Origin: Occallatibacter sp.
GTDB lineage: Bacteria > Acidobacteriota > Terriglobia > Terriglobales > Acidobacteriaceae
Length of the DNA stretch: 36,960 nt
Assembly (NCBI GenBank): GCA_031296305.1
Contig: JARLFZ010000033.1
Location: 1-36,960 of the forward strand
Reading direction: 5' to 3'
Shown one piece after another: positions 17,188-25,250 of the stretch. The stretch's first letter is position 1, and every line of letters begins with the position of its first letter. A program made the position numbers and the translations under genes. The notes under the pieces were generated by a model. That model was given only the letters and a program-made list of their open reading frames with translations, made no database searches and was not told the DNA's origin.

Positions 17188-18023
17188 TCGACCATCCTCC
17201 CGGATTCTGCGATCTCAGCAAGCGCCTTGTCGTATTGCTCCTGCGTCATGATGCCGTTGTGGAATGCCGCCGTGTTTTCCGCGAACGAGACGCCCTTGCC
17301 TTTGATCGTGTCCGCCACGATCACTGTGGGAGCACCCTTAATCTCGGCCGCCTTGTCCAAAACGTCCAGGATCGCGCCCACGTCGTGTCCGTCCACATTC
17401 AGCACGTTCCACCCGAACGCCCGCCATTTGTCTTCGAGGTTCGGAATGTCGAAGATCTCCCTGGTCGGACCCGTGGCCTGGATCCGATTGCGATCCAGGA
17501 TGGCGGTAATGGAGTCGAGTTTGTACCGCGCGGCGGCCATGGCAGCTTCCCAAAGCTGGCCTTCGGCAAGCTCCCCGTCGCCCATGATCACGTACACCCT
17601 GGAAGTGCTCTTCTCGAGGCGCAGGGCAAGCGCCATGCCCACGCTGATGGAAAGTCCCTGGCCCAGAGAGCCGGTGACCGCCTCCATTCCAGGCGTCATC
17701 ATGTCGGGATGGCCTTGCAGTTTGCCCGCCAGCGTCTTCACCTTTCCCATCTCGTCCCTCGGGATGACTCCCAGCTCCACCAGGGCCGCGTATTGGATCA
17801 GAACGGAATGTCCCTTGCTGAGAAGGAAACGGTCCCGGGATGGATCGTGAATAGCCTTGGGATCGAAGTGCATCTTTGCGAAGTACAAAGTCGCCACAAT
17901 CTCGGCCAGTGAACAGGAGCCGCCCAGGTGTCCCGCCTTGCCGACGCCGATCATTTTCACGACGTCGGCCCTCAAGTCCCATGCGATCTTCTTGATTCTC
18001 TGAATCTCTTCGGGCTTTGCCAT
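17184..18023 (-). CDS. Split transketolase, N-terminal subunit (ThDP-binding half)
   Basis: The 279-residue protein is the ThDP (PP) domain of transketolase. It shows the GKAGHLGGSCSLAEI histidine loop, FLLSKGHSV, GSLGQGLSISVGMA and the ThDP motif GDGELAEGQLWEAAMAAA ending in LDRNRIQ. It moves a two-carbon ketol unit together with the C-terminal subunit. The ATG at 18023 follows a cggaggaag ribosome-binding site. This is the first gene of an operon running tktN, tktC, garR, SDR with four-base overlaps throughout, divergent from an MFS gene. Confidence 0.93.
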   Translation of the reverse strand: MAKPEEIQRIKKIAWDLRADVVKMIGVGKAGHLGGSCSLAEIVATLYFAKMHFDPKAIHDPSRDRFLLSKGHSVLIQYAALVELGVIPRDEMGKVKTLAGKLQGHPDMMTPGMEAVTGSLGQGLSISVGMALALRLEKSTSRVYVIMGDGELAEGQLWEAAMAAARYKLDSITAILDRNRIQATGPTREIFDIPNLEDKWRAFGWNVLNVDGHDVGAILDVLDKAAEIKGAPTVIVADTIKGKGVSFAENTAAFHNGIMTQEQYDKALAEIAESGRMVE

Positions 18024-18270
18024 CCATCTTCCTCCGGCGAAGGAGACTTAGCTCCCAGCCGTTCTTTGCGTTTAGCTTCCGGACCACCCGCGCGATGCAG
18101 GTTTCGATTAAGTTCGAGAGACGAGCAATTGTAGTTCCGCGATTTGACCCATTGCGTGACCGCGATCACAAGTGAATCGATTTTCTAAGGGGGGCGCTGC
18201 GGCTCCATCGCATCCTTCGCCCTCCGCAGTTTGGAGTCGCATGGGCGAGCTCGGAGTGCTATAAAGTTGT
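18024..18270. other. Divergent control region of the split-transketolase operon and MFS gene
   Basis: This 247-base region separates two genes that read away from each other and should hold both promoters. A tataaa at 18260-18265 lies only five bases before the MFS start codon, so if it is a -10 element the transcript would be nearly leaderless. I saw no clear operator palindrome, and no regulator gene lies nearby. Confidence 0.3.
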
Positions 18271-19560
18271 GTGCCCAAAGATAACCTGCAGAACGCGACG
18301 CAAATTCAGGCGGGCTTGCGACGCCGCTGGCTTTACCTGATGCCAGTGGTCTTTGTGACCTACAGCCTCGCCTACCTGGGCCGCTCCAACTTTGGCTTTG
18401 GCGCGGCGGCCGGCCTGGCAGCCTCTTTGCATATTACCGAGTCGCGCGCGGCCTTTCTCGGCTCAGTCTTCTTTCTCGGCTACTTTCTCTTCCAGGTCCC
18501 CGCGGCGTCCTACGCGGTGCGCCGCAGCGCCACGCGACTGGTGTTCTTCGCGCTCATCAGTTGGGGAGTTCTATCCGGACTAACGGGAATCATTCGCAAT
18601 TACTGGCTGCTGGTTGCGGACCGGCTTCTGCTGGGCGTAGCCGAGAGTCTCATCTTCCCCTCGATGCTGATTCTGCTCACGCACTGGTTCACGCGCACCG
18701 AGCGCTCGCGGGCTAACGCGATTCTGATTCTTGGCAATCCGGTGACGGTCACCTGGATGGCCGCTGTCACGGGTTACCTGATCCGCGCTGTGGGATGGCA
18801 GATGACGTTTGTCATCGAAGGCATACCCTCGGTATTGTGGGCCATCGTGTGGGTAGCGGTGGCGCGCGACCATCCGAGCCAGGTTGGCTGGCTGCCGGAA
18901 AAAGCGAGCGCGCAACTGACCGAGGCGCTGGAGCAGGAACAGGCTGCGCTGCCCGCATACACCAGTTTCCGCGCGGCGCTACGCGTGCGCGGCGTGCTCT
19001 TGCTGTGCTTCCAATACTTCTGCTGGAGTTTCGGCGTCTACGGACTCAGTCTCTGGATTCCGGAGATGATCCGCTCCGGATCGAAACGCGGCATTGAGCA
19101 GGTGGGAATGTTGAGCGCGGCGCCGTTTCTGCTGGGGGTTTTTCTGATGCTCGTGGTCGCGTATTTCTCCGATCGCGTGCAGCATCGCAAGATGTTTGTG
19201 TGGCCCTTCCTGATGCTCTCGGGCGCGGGCCTGTTTTGCTCATTCGCCGCCGCCGGCAGCCACTTCTGGGTTGCCTACGCGGCTTTGATCGTGGCCGGCG
19301 GCGCCATGTATGCGCCGTATGGACCGTTCTTCGCCATCGTGCCGGAGATGCTGCCCAGTACCGTGGCCGGCAAGGTGATGGCGCTGATCAACACCTTTGG
19401 CGCACTGGGCGGATTTGCCGGCACATGGCTGGTGGGATGGCTGCAGGCGCTCACCGGAAGCGCGCGCGCCGGCTACCTCTCCATGTCGATGGCGCTGATC
19501 GCTGCCGGGGCGATTACGCTGTGCCTGCCTTCGACCCGGCGCTCACCGCATCCCGCGTAA
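18271..19560 (+). CDS. MFS transporter, ACS family
   Basis: The 429-residue membrane protein has about 12 helices and the ACS signature in helix 1 (TYSLAYLGRSNFGFGAAAG), then FFLGYFLFQVPAASYA and RLLLGVAESLIFPSMLILL. ACS members carry organic anions such as sugar acids and dicarboxylates. It starts at a GTG at 18271 and has no closer methionine until helix 1. It is divergent from the split-transketolase operon and convergent with the aldehyde dehydrogenase gene. It therefore sits inside the sugar-acid region and may bring in the substrate of the transketolase/GarR branch. The last 47 bases overlap the aldehyde dehydrogenase gene in antisense. Confidence 0.87.
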   Translation: MPKDNLQNATQIQAGLRRRWLYLMPVVFVTYSLAYLGRSNFGFGAAAGLAASLHITESRAAFLGSVFFLGYFLFQVPAASYAVRRSATRLVFFALISWGVLSGLTGIIRNYWLLVADRLLLGVAESLIFPSMLILLTHWFTRTERSRANAILILGNPVTVTWMAAVTGYLIRAVGWQMTFVIEGIPSVLWAIVWVAVARDHPSQVGWLPEKASAQLTEALEQEQAALPAYTSFRAALRVRGVLLLCFQYFCWSFGVYGLSLWIPEMIRSGSKRGIEQVGMLSAAPFLLGVFLMLVVAYFSDRVQHRKMFVWPFLMLSGAGLFCSFAAAGSHFWVAYAALIVAGGAMYAPYGPFFAIVPEMLPSTVAGKVMALINTFGALGGFAGTWLVGWLQALTGSARAGYLSMSMALIAAGAITLCLPSTRRSPHPA

Positions 19561-21136
19561 ACTCGCCATCGACCAGCCGCCAGATGCCGAGAGGATTCTG
19601 GCTCTTCAGCTCATCCGGCAGTGCGGCTTGCGGAAAATCCTGATAGCAGACGGGGCGCACGAAGCGGTAGATCGAGTACGTGCCTACCGACGTGGCGCGG
19701 CTGTCGCTTGTAGCCGGGTAGGGCCCGCCGTGCACCATTGCGTGGCACACTTCCACGCCCGTGGGAAAACCATTCACGATCAGTCTTCCCGCCTTGCGCT
19801 CCAGAATGGCAATCAGATCGGCATAGGCGGCCAGATCGCGTTCCGATGCGTGCAGAGTCGCCGTCAGTTGCCCCTCCAGGGAGCGCGCCAGTTCCAACAG
19901 TTCTTCGCGGCTGTCGTACCAAATCACCAGGGCGCTCGGTCCAAAGATCTCCGTCGCCAGTTCCGGCTCGCGCAACAAATCCCTGGCCCCGATCTGCATC
20001 ACAACCGGCGCGCCATAGGTCGAGCCGGCTCCGTCGGAAGGCGCCTGCGCCACCGTTTCCACACAGGATTGCCGCCCGGCGATGCCGGAGCGATAGCTCT
20101 TTGCGATTCCCTCGGTGAGCATTGCTGCCGCGCCGGCCTTTTCCACCTGCGCTTTTAGTTCGTCGACGAATATGGTCCCGGTCACGTCGCGCGGCAGAAA
20201 AACCAGTCCAGGCTTGGTGCAGAACTGGCCGACGCCCAGTGTGAAGGAGCCGAACAGTCCGCGTGCTATTTCCTCGCCGCGCGAGTAGAGCGCTTCAGGC
20301 AGCACAATGAAGGGATTCACGCTGCTCATCTCCATGAAGCATGGAATGGGCTCGGGCCGCGCGGCTGCCCGCTGCATCAGAGCCTTGCCCGCTGGGAGCG
20401 AGCCGGTAAATCCCACAGCTTTTACCTTGGAGTGGTCGACGAGCGCCGCGCCAATCTCCGCACCCGCTCCGAAAAGCAGGGCAAACACGCCCGGCGGCAG
20501 GCCGCACTCCTTCACGCTGCGCGCGACGACCTGGCCGACAAGTTCGCTGGTGCCGGGGTGCGCGTGGTGCGCCTTCACGATCACAGGATTGCCGGCGGCA
20601 AACGCGGCTGCGGTATCGCCACCAGCCACGGAGAAGGCGAGCGGAAAATTACTGGCGCCGAAAACGGCGACCGGGCCCAGCGGCCGCATCATGGAGCGAA
20701 TGTCGGAACGCGGAAGTGGCTTGCGATCGGGCTGCGCGGGATCGATGCGCGCGTTGACCCACGAGCCCTCCTCCACCACCTGCGCGAAAAGCCGAAGCTG
20801 GTTGATAGTGCGCGCCGACTCGCCTTTCAGCCGAGCTTCCGGCAGCGCCGTCTCGTGATGCGCGCGTTCCACAAGCGCGGGCACAATGGCTTCGATGCCG
20901 TCTGCAATGTGGCGCAGGAAGCGCGCCTTCTCGCGGCCCGGCAACTTGCCGTAAGTGGCAACCGCCTCCTCAGCCAGATCGGCGGCGAGGTTTAAGTCTT
21001 CGATCGAAGCACAATGATAGACGGGCTCAAGCTGCGCGCCCGCCGCGGGATCGAAGCCGTGAAACGCGGTGCCGCTTCCCGGCAGGGATTCGCCGTTCAC
21101 AATCGAGCCGCCCTGCAAGTTCAAGTTCGTCTCCAT
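19514..21136 (-). CDS. 2-Oxoglutarate semialdehyde (2,5-dioxovalerate) dehydrogenase
   Basis: The 540-residue aldehyde dehydrogenase is of the KGSADH type, recognisable from PLGPVAVFGASNFPLAFSVA, GNPVIVKAHHAHPGTSELVG, VKAVGFTGSLPAGKAL, the general-base glutamate in CFMEMSSVNPF and the catalytic cysteine in GVGQFCTKPGLVF. It oxidises 2,5-dioxopentanoate to 2-oxoglutarate, the last step after the two dehydratases encoded at 11641-14555. I chose the ATG at 21136 (METNLNLQGG), which follows aagga by eight bases; ATG 21145 and the start at 21178 are less likely. Its 3' end overlaps the MFS gene on the other strand by 47 bases. Confidence 0.9.
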   Translation of the reverse strand: METNLNLQGGSIVNGESLPGSGTAFHGFDPAAGAQLEPVYHCASIEDLNLAADLAEEAVATYGKLPGREKARFLRHIADGIEAIVPALVERAHHETALPEARLKGESARTINQLRLFAQVVEEGSWVNARIDPAQPDRKPLPRSDIRSMMRPLGPVAVFGASNFPLAFSVAGGDTAAAFAAGNPVIVKAHHAHPGTSELVGQVVARSVKECGLPPGVFALLFGAGAEIGAALVDHSKVKAVGFTGSLPAGKALMQRAAARPEPIPCFMEMSSVNPFIVLPEALYSRGEEIARGLFGSFTLGVGQFCTKPGLVFLPRDVTGTIFVDELKAQVEKAGAAAMLTEGIAKSYRSGIAGRQSCVETVAQAPSDGAGSTYGAPVVMQIGARDLLREPELATEIFGPSALVIWYDSREELLELARSLEGQLTATLHASERDLAAYADLIAILERKAGRLIVNGFPTGVEVCHAMVHGGPYPATSDSRATSVGTYSIYRFVRPVCYQDFPQAALPDELKSQNPLGIWRLVDGEFTRDAVSAGSKAGTA

Positions 21137-21534
21137 CTGCGCCATCCTTTTTAAGAAGCCTGTGGCTTTTAACCCCATTGTGCTGAGCTGAGATGTGTTT
21201 CAGATGCGAGCCAAATTCTCCGAAACTCGTCCCTCAGGGGCTAAAGCCCATAATTTTGCTGGCTCGTTTTCGGCACGGCTGAAGCCGAGCCCTTTCACAA
21301 AGCCTGTCATGAAACAAGATCTAGCTTCCTCAGGAAACCATTCATGAAACAAGCTCCAGTGTACCGAGTCAAAAACCCGCTGAACAAATCAAAGATGCTC
21401 GCGTCGCTTGGCCGTAACAAGCAACAGCAAGAGCAACCGCAGCTCCTTCGACTCCGTTTGCCGCAAAACGCGGCAAACTCCGCTCAGGATGACAGATCGT
21501 TGTGATGCGAACTTAAGACTCAGGCAGCCGGCAG
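21137..21534. other. Non-coding spacer with two kinds of intergenic repeat
   Basis: This 398-base gap contains a copy of the two-hairpin repeat (21230-21300). It also holds a hairpin with arms gtttgccgc (21456-21464) and gcggcaaac (21470-21478), set in a cttcgactcc...tccgctcaggatgaca context that is common between acidobacterial genes. I see no protein gene. It must also contain the promoter of the aldehyde dehydrogenase gene. Confidence 0.5.
21230..21300 (-). repeat. Two-hairpin interspersed repeat, copy upstream of the aldehyde dehydrogenase
   Basis: Hairpin one is ggggctaaagccc at 21237-21249. Hairpin two is ggcacggctgaagccgagcc at 21272-21291, with one mismatch in the stem. The end facing the minus-strand gene again reads tgaggga, here 93 bases before the start at 21136. 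Confidence 0.82.
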
Positions 21535-21990
21535 CTAATAGCTGCTTACGCCAATATCCTCGTTCCAAACATCGGGATGCGCGGTGATGTAGCCCGCGAG
21601 CAGCTCCCGGCATTCGCGGTTGTCGAGATCGATTACTTCCACGCCGTTTTCGCGCAGCCAGTCAATGCCTCCGGAGAAGGTGCGGCTTTCGCCCACCACC
21701 ACTTTGCCGATGCGGAATTGCCGCACCAGGCCGCTGCAATACCAGCAGGGAGCCAGAGTGGTCACCATCACCAGGTTGCTATAGCTGCGCTGGCGGCCGG
21801 CGCGGCGAAAGGCATCCGTCTCAGCATGCATGCCGGGATCGCCCTGTTGCACGCGGCGATTGTGGCCGCGGCTCACCAGCTCGCCGGTGCGCGTGAACAT
21901 TGCCGCGCCAATGGGAATGCCGCCTTCGACCAGGCCATGCCGAGCCTCTTCAAAAGCCACGGCAAGCATTTTCTCGTAGAGTTCGCTCAC
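21535..21990 (-). CDS. Cytosine-deaminase-like nucleobase deaminase (Fcy1 type)
   Basis: The 151-residue protein has the cytidine-deaminase fold with zinc ligands and proton shuttle H55, E57 (GMHAETDAF) and C82, C85 (LAPCWYCSGL). It follows yeast cytosine deaminase Fcy1 rather than TadA in several blocks: EEARHGLVEGGIPIG, VVVGESRTFSGG and the C-terminal DVWNEDIGV. The likely reaction is cytosine to uracil plus ammonia, but other bases are possible. The start is GTG at 21990. It is a separate gene with no linked pyrimidine salvage partner. Confidence 0.82.
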   Translation of the reverse strand: MSELYEKMLAVAFEEARHGLVEGGIPIGAAMFTRTGELVSRGHNRRVQQGDPGMHAETDAFRRAGRQRSYSNLVMVTTLAPCWYCSGLVRQFRIGKVVVGESRTFSGGIDWLRENGVEVIDLDNRECRELLAGYITAHPDVWNEDIGVSSY

Positions 21991-22057
21991 AAAACCACCC
22001 CTGTTTAGCAGGTTAGCAAGTCCATCTGGCTACGGGTTGACTTTCGGGGGATCGGGC

Positions 22058-23062
22058 TCAATTCACAGTGAGCACCATCTTGCCGAAGTGGCCGCCCTCT
22101 TCCATGCGCTCCAGCACTTCGCGCGCCTGACTCCAGTCGAATTCCTCACCCACGGGCCGCAGTTCGGCCAGACTAATCGCGCGATTCATCTCCACAAAAT
22201 CTTTGCGCGAGCCCACGTAGATGCCGTGAATCCGCGACCATTTGTGGAGAATCAGGCCCAGAGGAATGCCTTCAGTCCCCGCAGCCAGCACGCCAATCTG
22301 CGCAATGGTTCCGCCCATGCGAATGGCTCGGAGGGAGCGCGTCAGCGTTCCCAGGCCACCCACTTCCACCACCAGGTCCACGCCGTCGCCGCCGGTCTGG
22401 TCGTGCGCCCAGCGATCCCAGTCGGGATTATCGCGGTAATTCAGTCCTGCATCCAGGCCTATGGCGCCGGCCCGCTCCAGCTTTTCGTAGCTCGAGCTGA
22501 TGCCCAGCACGCGCGCCCCCTTGAGCCGCGCAAACTGCAGCGCAAAAATGGACACGCCGCCGGTGCCCTGAATCAGCACCGTCGATCCCGGCTTGATCTC
22601 GACGGTGTTGAGGGCGTTCCATGCCGTCACTGCGGCGCAGGGCAGGGTTGCCGCTTCCTGAAAGCTCAAGTGGTCGGGAATCGCCACTAACCCCTGCTCT
22701 TTGAGCAACACATAATCGGCCAACACGCCGTCGATGTCGCCGCCCAGAGCGCCACGAGCTTTGTTTGGGGTCAGCGGCCCTTCCAGCCAGTTCTGCATAA
22801 AGATGCCGGCTACGCGGTCACCCGGCCTCCACGCCGAGACGCCCGCGCCCACGGCCGCCACTTCGCCGGCCGCGTCGGAACAGGGAATGCGCGGCAGCTT
22901 CATCTTCGGGTTGTAGAGCCCCTTGACCACCATCAAGTCGCGACGGTTGAACGAAACTGCGCGCACCGCGACCAACACTTCGCCGGGGCCCGGCGCAGGT
23001 GTAGGACGCTCCACAAACTCCAGTGAATCAATGCCGAAGGCCGAAACCTGCCAAGCTCGCAT
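22058..23062 (-). CDS. Zinc-independent MDR oxidoreductase (quinone-reductase-like)
   Basis: The 334-residue medium-chain dehydrogenase/reductase has the GroES-like N-terminal domain (APGPGEVLVAVRAVSFNRRD), VAAVGAGVSAWRPGDRV, and a Rossmann domain starting VLIQGTGGVSIFALQFARLK. The structural-zinc cysteine cluster of alcohol dehydrogenases is absent, which points to the NADPH:quinone oxidoreductase or enoyl-reductase branch. Substrate unknown. I chose ATG 23062 (MRAWQVSAFG); aaagga lies 11 bases upstream, and the frame extends ten codons further without a better start. It is divergent from the small gene at 23142. Confidence 0.88.
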   Translation of the reverse strand: MRAWQVSAFGIDSLEFVERPTPAPGPGEVLVAVRAVSFNRRDLMVVKGLYNPKMKLPRIPCSDAAGEVAAVGAGVSAWRPGDRVAGIFMQNWLEGPLTPNKARGALGGDIDGVLADYVLLKEQGLVAIPDHLSFQEAATLPCAAVTAWNALNTVEIKPGSTVLIQGTGGVSIFALQFARLKGARVLGISSSYEKLERAGAIGLDAGLNYRDNPDWDRWAHDQTGGDGVDLVVEVGGLGTLTRSLRAIRMGGTIAQIGVLAAGTEGIPLGLILHKWSRIHGIYVGSRKDFVEMNRAISLAELRPVGEEFDWSQAREVLERMEEGGHFGKMVLTVN

Positions 23063-23141
23063 GGCAAATCTTATCCTTTCGTGGTTCCCCACTCATCATT
23101 CTGCGGGACGCAATCGGACAACTGCCCCGTAGAATGAAGAT

Positions 23142-23408
23142 ATGGCCCGTGGATGGGAAAGTAAATCTGTAGAAGAGCAGAGGTCAAATGTCATGGAGGT
23201 CGCCGTGACCGATTCCAGCAATAGGATGGTGACTGAGGAAGAGCGGCGGGGCGCCGAACTTCAACGCACCACACGCGAACGCCAACTCCAGGCGCTCAAT
23301 CTGCAACGCGAGAACATCTTGTCACAGAGGACGTCGAATCCAGGCCGGCGCTCGGCCCTCGAAGCCGCTTTGACGCATATCGAGAATCAGATTCAGGCGA
23401 TGGGGTAG
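23142..23408 (+). CDS. Small conserved coiled-coil protein of unknown function
   Basis: This 88-residue, highly charged protein begins MARGWESKSVEEQ, an opening I recognise from small uncharacterised proteins in acidobacterial genomes. From about residue 30 to the end it is helical with heptad-like leucines (LQALNLQRENIL, then ALEAALTHIENQIQAMG), broken by a short RTSNPGRRS loop, so two antiparallel helices are likely. No enzyme motif or membrane segment is visible. It is a single gene, divergent from the MDR gene with about 80 bases between them. Confidence 0.72.
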   Translation: MARGWESKSVEEQRSNVMEVAVTDSSNRMVTEEERRGAELQRTTRERQLQALNLQRENILSQRTSNPGRRSALEAALTHIENQIQAMG

Positions 23409-23507
23409 GGTTCAAAGGCAAGAACTGCATGCCTCGGGCCGTTTCTGCGCAAATGCGAACCCGCGCCCGCGTTTCGTCTCGCCGTTTCTATTACAGCTCG
23501 CGCAAGG

Positions 23508-24278
23508 TTACGTATCTCTGTGGATGAGCAGCGTATTGGCCTGATTGATTGAGGTCAGCGACACGCGGGCGATATTCACATGCTCGGGCCGCGTCACGGC
23601 CCAAAGAATCGCATCCGCAATATCTTCGCCGGTCAGCGGCGTAATGCCTTTGTAGACCTTGGCGGCCTTCCCCTTGTCGCCGTGGAATCGCACCATACTG
23701 AATTCCGTCTCCACCAGCCCAGGATCGACGCTGGTGACGCGCACCGGCGTACCCAGCAAATCCTCGCGCAGCCCGTCGTTGATGGCCCGCGCCGCAGCTT
23801 TGGTGCCGCAATACACCGCGCCGTTGGGATAAACGATCTCGCCGGCCATCGATCCCAGGTTCACCACGTGGCCGCGCCTGCGCACCACCATCCCCGGAAT
23901 TACGGCACGCGCCACGTACAGCAGTCCCTTGATGTTGGTGTCGATCATCTCTTCCCAGTCTTCAATCCGGCCGGTGTAGAGCTTCTCCATGCCGCGGCTC
24001 AGGCCGGCATTGTTCACCAGGATGTCGATCTCGGCCCACTCCGGCGGCAGCTCGTCAATGGCGCGCTGCACGGCGTGGCGGCTGCGCACGTCCAAGTCAA
24101 TGGAGTGCACGGCGGCGGCGCCGCGATCCAGGGCGCACGAGGCGATTTCCGCCAGTTTTCCGGCGCGTCGGGCGGCCAGCAGCAGGCGCGCTCCCTCGCC
24201 CGCAAAGGCCATGGCTGTGGCCGCGCCTATGCCGGCGCTGGCACCGGTAATGAGGGCAATCTTGTCTTTCAGTCGCAT
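23508..24278 (-). CDS. NADP-dependent 3-hydroxy acid dehydrogenase, YdfG-like SDR
   Basis: The 257-residue SDR resembles E. coli YdfG: TGASAGIGAATA loop, R37-R38 (NADP preference), LDVRSR, EDWEEMIDTNIKGLLYVARA, S143, Y156 and K160 (VYCGTKAA), VDPGLVETEFSMVRFHGD, PEHVNIARV and a C-terminal LIHRD. YdfG oxidises L-allo-threonine, serine and other 3-hydroxy acids. The ATG at 24278 is eight bases after the stop of the next gene upstream, a 6PGDH-like hydroxyacid dehydrogenase, so the two are probably one operon. Confidence 0.9.
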   Translation of the reverse strand: MRLKDKIALITGASAGIGAATAMAFAGEGARLLLAARRAGKLAEIASCALDRGAAAVHSIDLDVRSRHAVQRAIDELPPEWAEIDILVNNAGLSRGMEKLYTGRIEDWEEMIDTNIKGLLYVARAVIPGMVVRRRGHVVNLGSMAGEIVYPNGAVYCGTKAAARAINDGLREDLLGTPVRVTSVDPGLVETEFSMVRFHGDKGKAAKVYKGITPLTGEDIADAILWAVTRPEHVNIARVSLTSINQANTLLIHRDT

Positions 24279-24286
24279 CTCAATTC

Positions 24287-25171
24287 TTATCTTACAGGCA
24301 GGCTTCTTTTCCGGGCCATTTTGTATTGGCCCACGGCCCAATCTTCCTGAGCCAGTCCGTCAATGCGCGCCTCGCGAAAGACCTCGGCCATCAAATCGGC
24401 CAGGCTCAAACGGGTATCGCGACTGGCGGCGGCCTCGCGCAGCAGCCGCAAATCCTTCTCGCCCAGTTCCATCGTCGCGCCGGGCCGCTCCGGTGGGTGC
24501 AGCATCACCTTGCTGTACGCCTCATAAAACGGCGACTGGAAGAGCGCGCTGTTTACGGCCTCGAAGAACGTCCCCGGATCAATTCCCTGCTTCTCCGCGT
24601 AGACAAACGACTCGCTCAGGGACTGCACCATCATGGTGATGAGAAAATTGCCGCCGAGCTTCACGGCGTGCGCCTGCCGCGGCTCCGTGCCCACCACGGA
24701 GATGCCGCGCGAAAGTGGCCCCAGCAGTGGCAGGGCTTTCGCGACTGCCTGTTCCGCGCCTGCCACCACGATCCAAAGGCGTCCCGCTTCGGCCACATTG
24801 GGACGTCCAAACACCGGCGCAGCCACAAATTCCTGCCCGCGCTTGGCGTGCTCGGCTGTCAACCGCTCGCTCAGCGCCACGCTGATGGTGCTGCATGAAA
24901 TGTGCAGCGCGCCGGGGCTCATCGCATCCATCAAGCCGTTAGGGCCAAACAGAACTTCCTCGTTGGCCGCATCGTCAAACAGCATGGTAAAGACGGCGTC
25001 GGCTCCCAGTTCGGCCTCGGCCGGCGTGGCCGCGGCAATCGCGCCCTCGCGCAGCAGCGGTTCCGTCTTCCCTTCCGTCCGATTCCACACGCGCAGTTCG
25101 TGCCCGGCAGCAATCAGATGCATCGCCATCGGCGTCCCCATCTTGCCTAAACCTAGAAATCCAATTTTCAT
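24287..25171 (-). CDS. NAD(P)-dependent beta-hydroxyacid dehydrogenase family protein
   Basis: The 294-residue protein has the 6PGDH/3-hydroxyisobutyrate dehydrogenase layout: an N-terminal Rossmann domain (GFLGLGKMGTPMAMHL, with WNRTEGK favouring NADP) and an all-helical C-terminal domain with the catalytic lysine in AVKLGGNF. Two motifs depart from the usual: SCSTISVALSE replaces DMSTISP, and AAPVFGRPNVAEAG replaces DAPVSGG, so the substrate may differ from hydroxyisobutyrate or tartronate semialdehyde. ATG 25171 is seven bases after ggagga. It is followed at once by the YdfG-like gene. Confidence 0.85.
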   Translation of the reverse strand: MKIGFLGLGKMGTPMAMHLIAAGHELRVWNRTEGKTEPLLREGAIAAATPAEAELGADAVFTMLFDDAANEEVLFGPNGLMDAMSPGALHISCSTISVALSERLTAEHAKRGQEFVAAPVFGRPNVAEAGRLWIVVAGAEQAVAKALPLLGPLSRGISVVGTEPRQAHAVKLGGNFLITMMVQSLSESFVYAEKQGIDPGTFFEAVNSALFQSPFYEAYSKVMLHPPERPGATMELGEKDLRLLREAAASRDTRLSLADLMAEVFREARIDGLAQEDWAVGQYKMARKRSLPVR

Positions 25172-25250
25172 GCCGCAGTCCTCCACACTCTTTTCGCTCG
25201 ATTACCGGGAAGCCGAAATCGTCGGTAGCAGGTCGATTTCAAGAGAGCCA

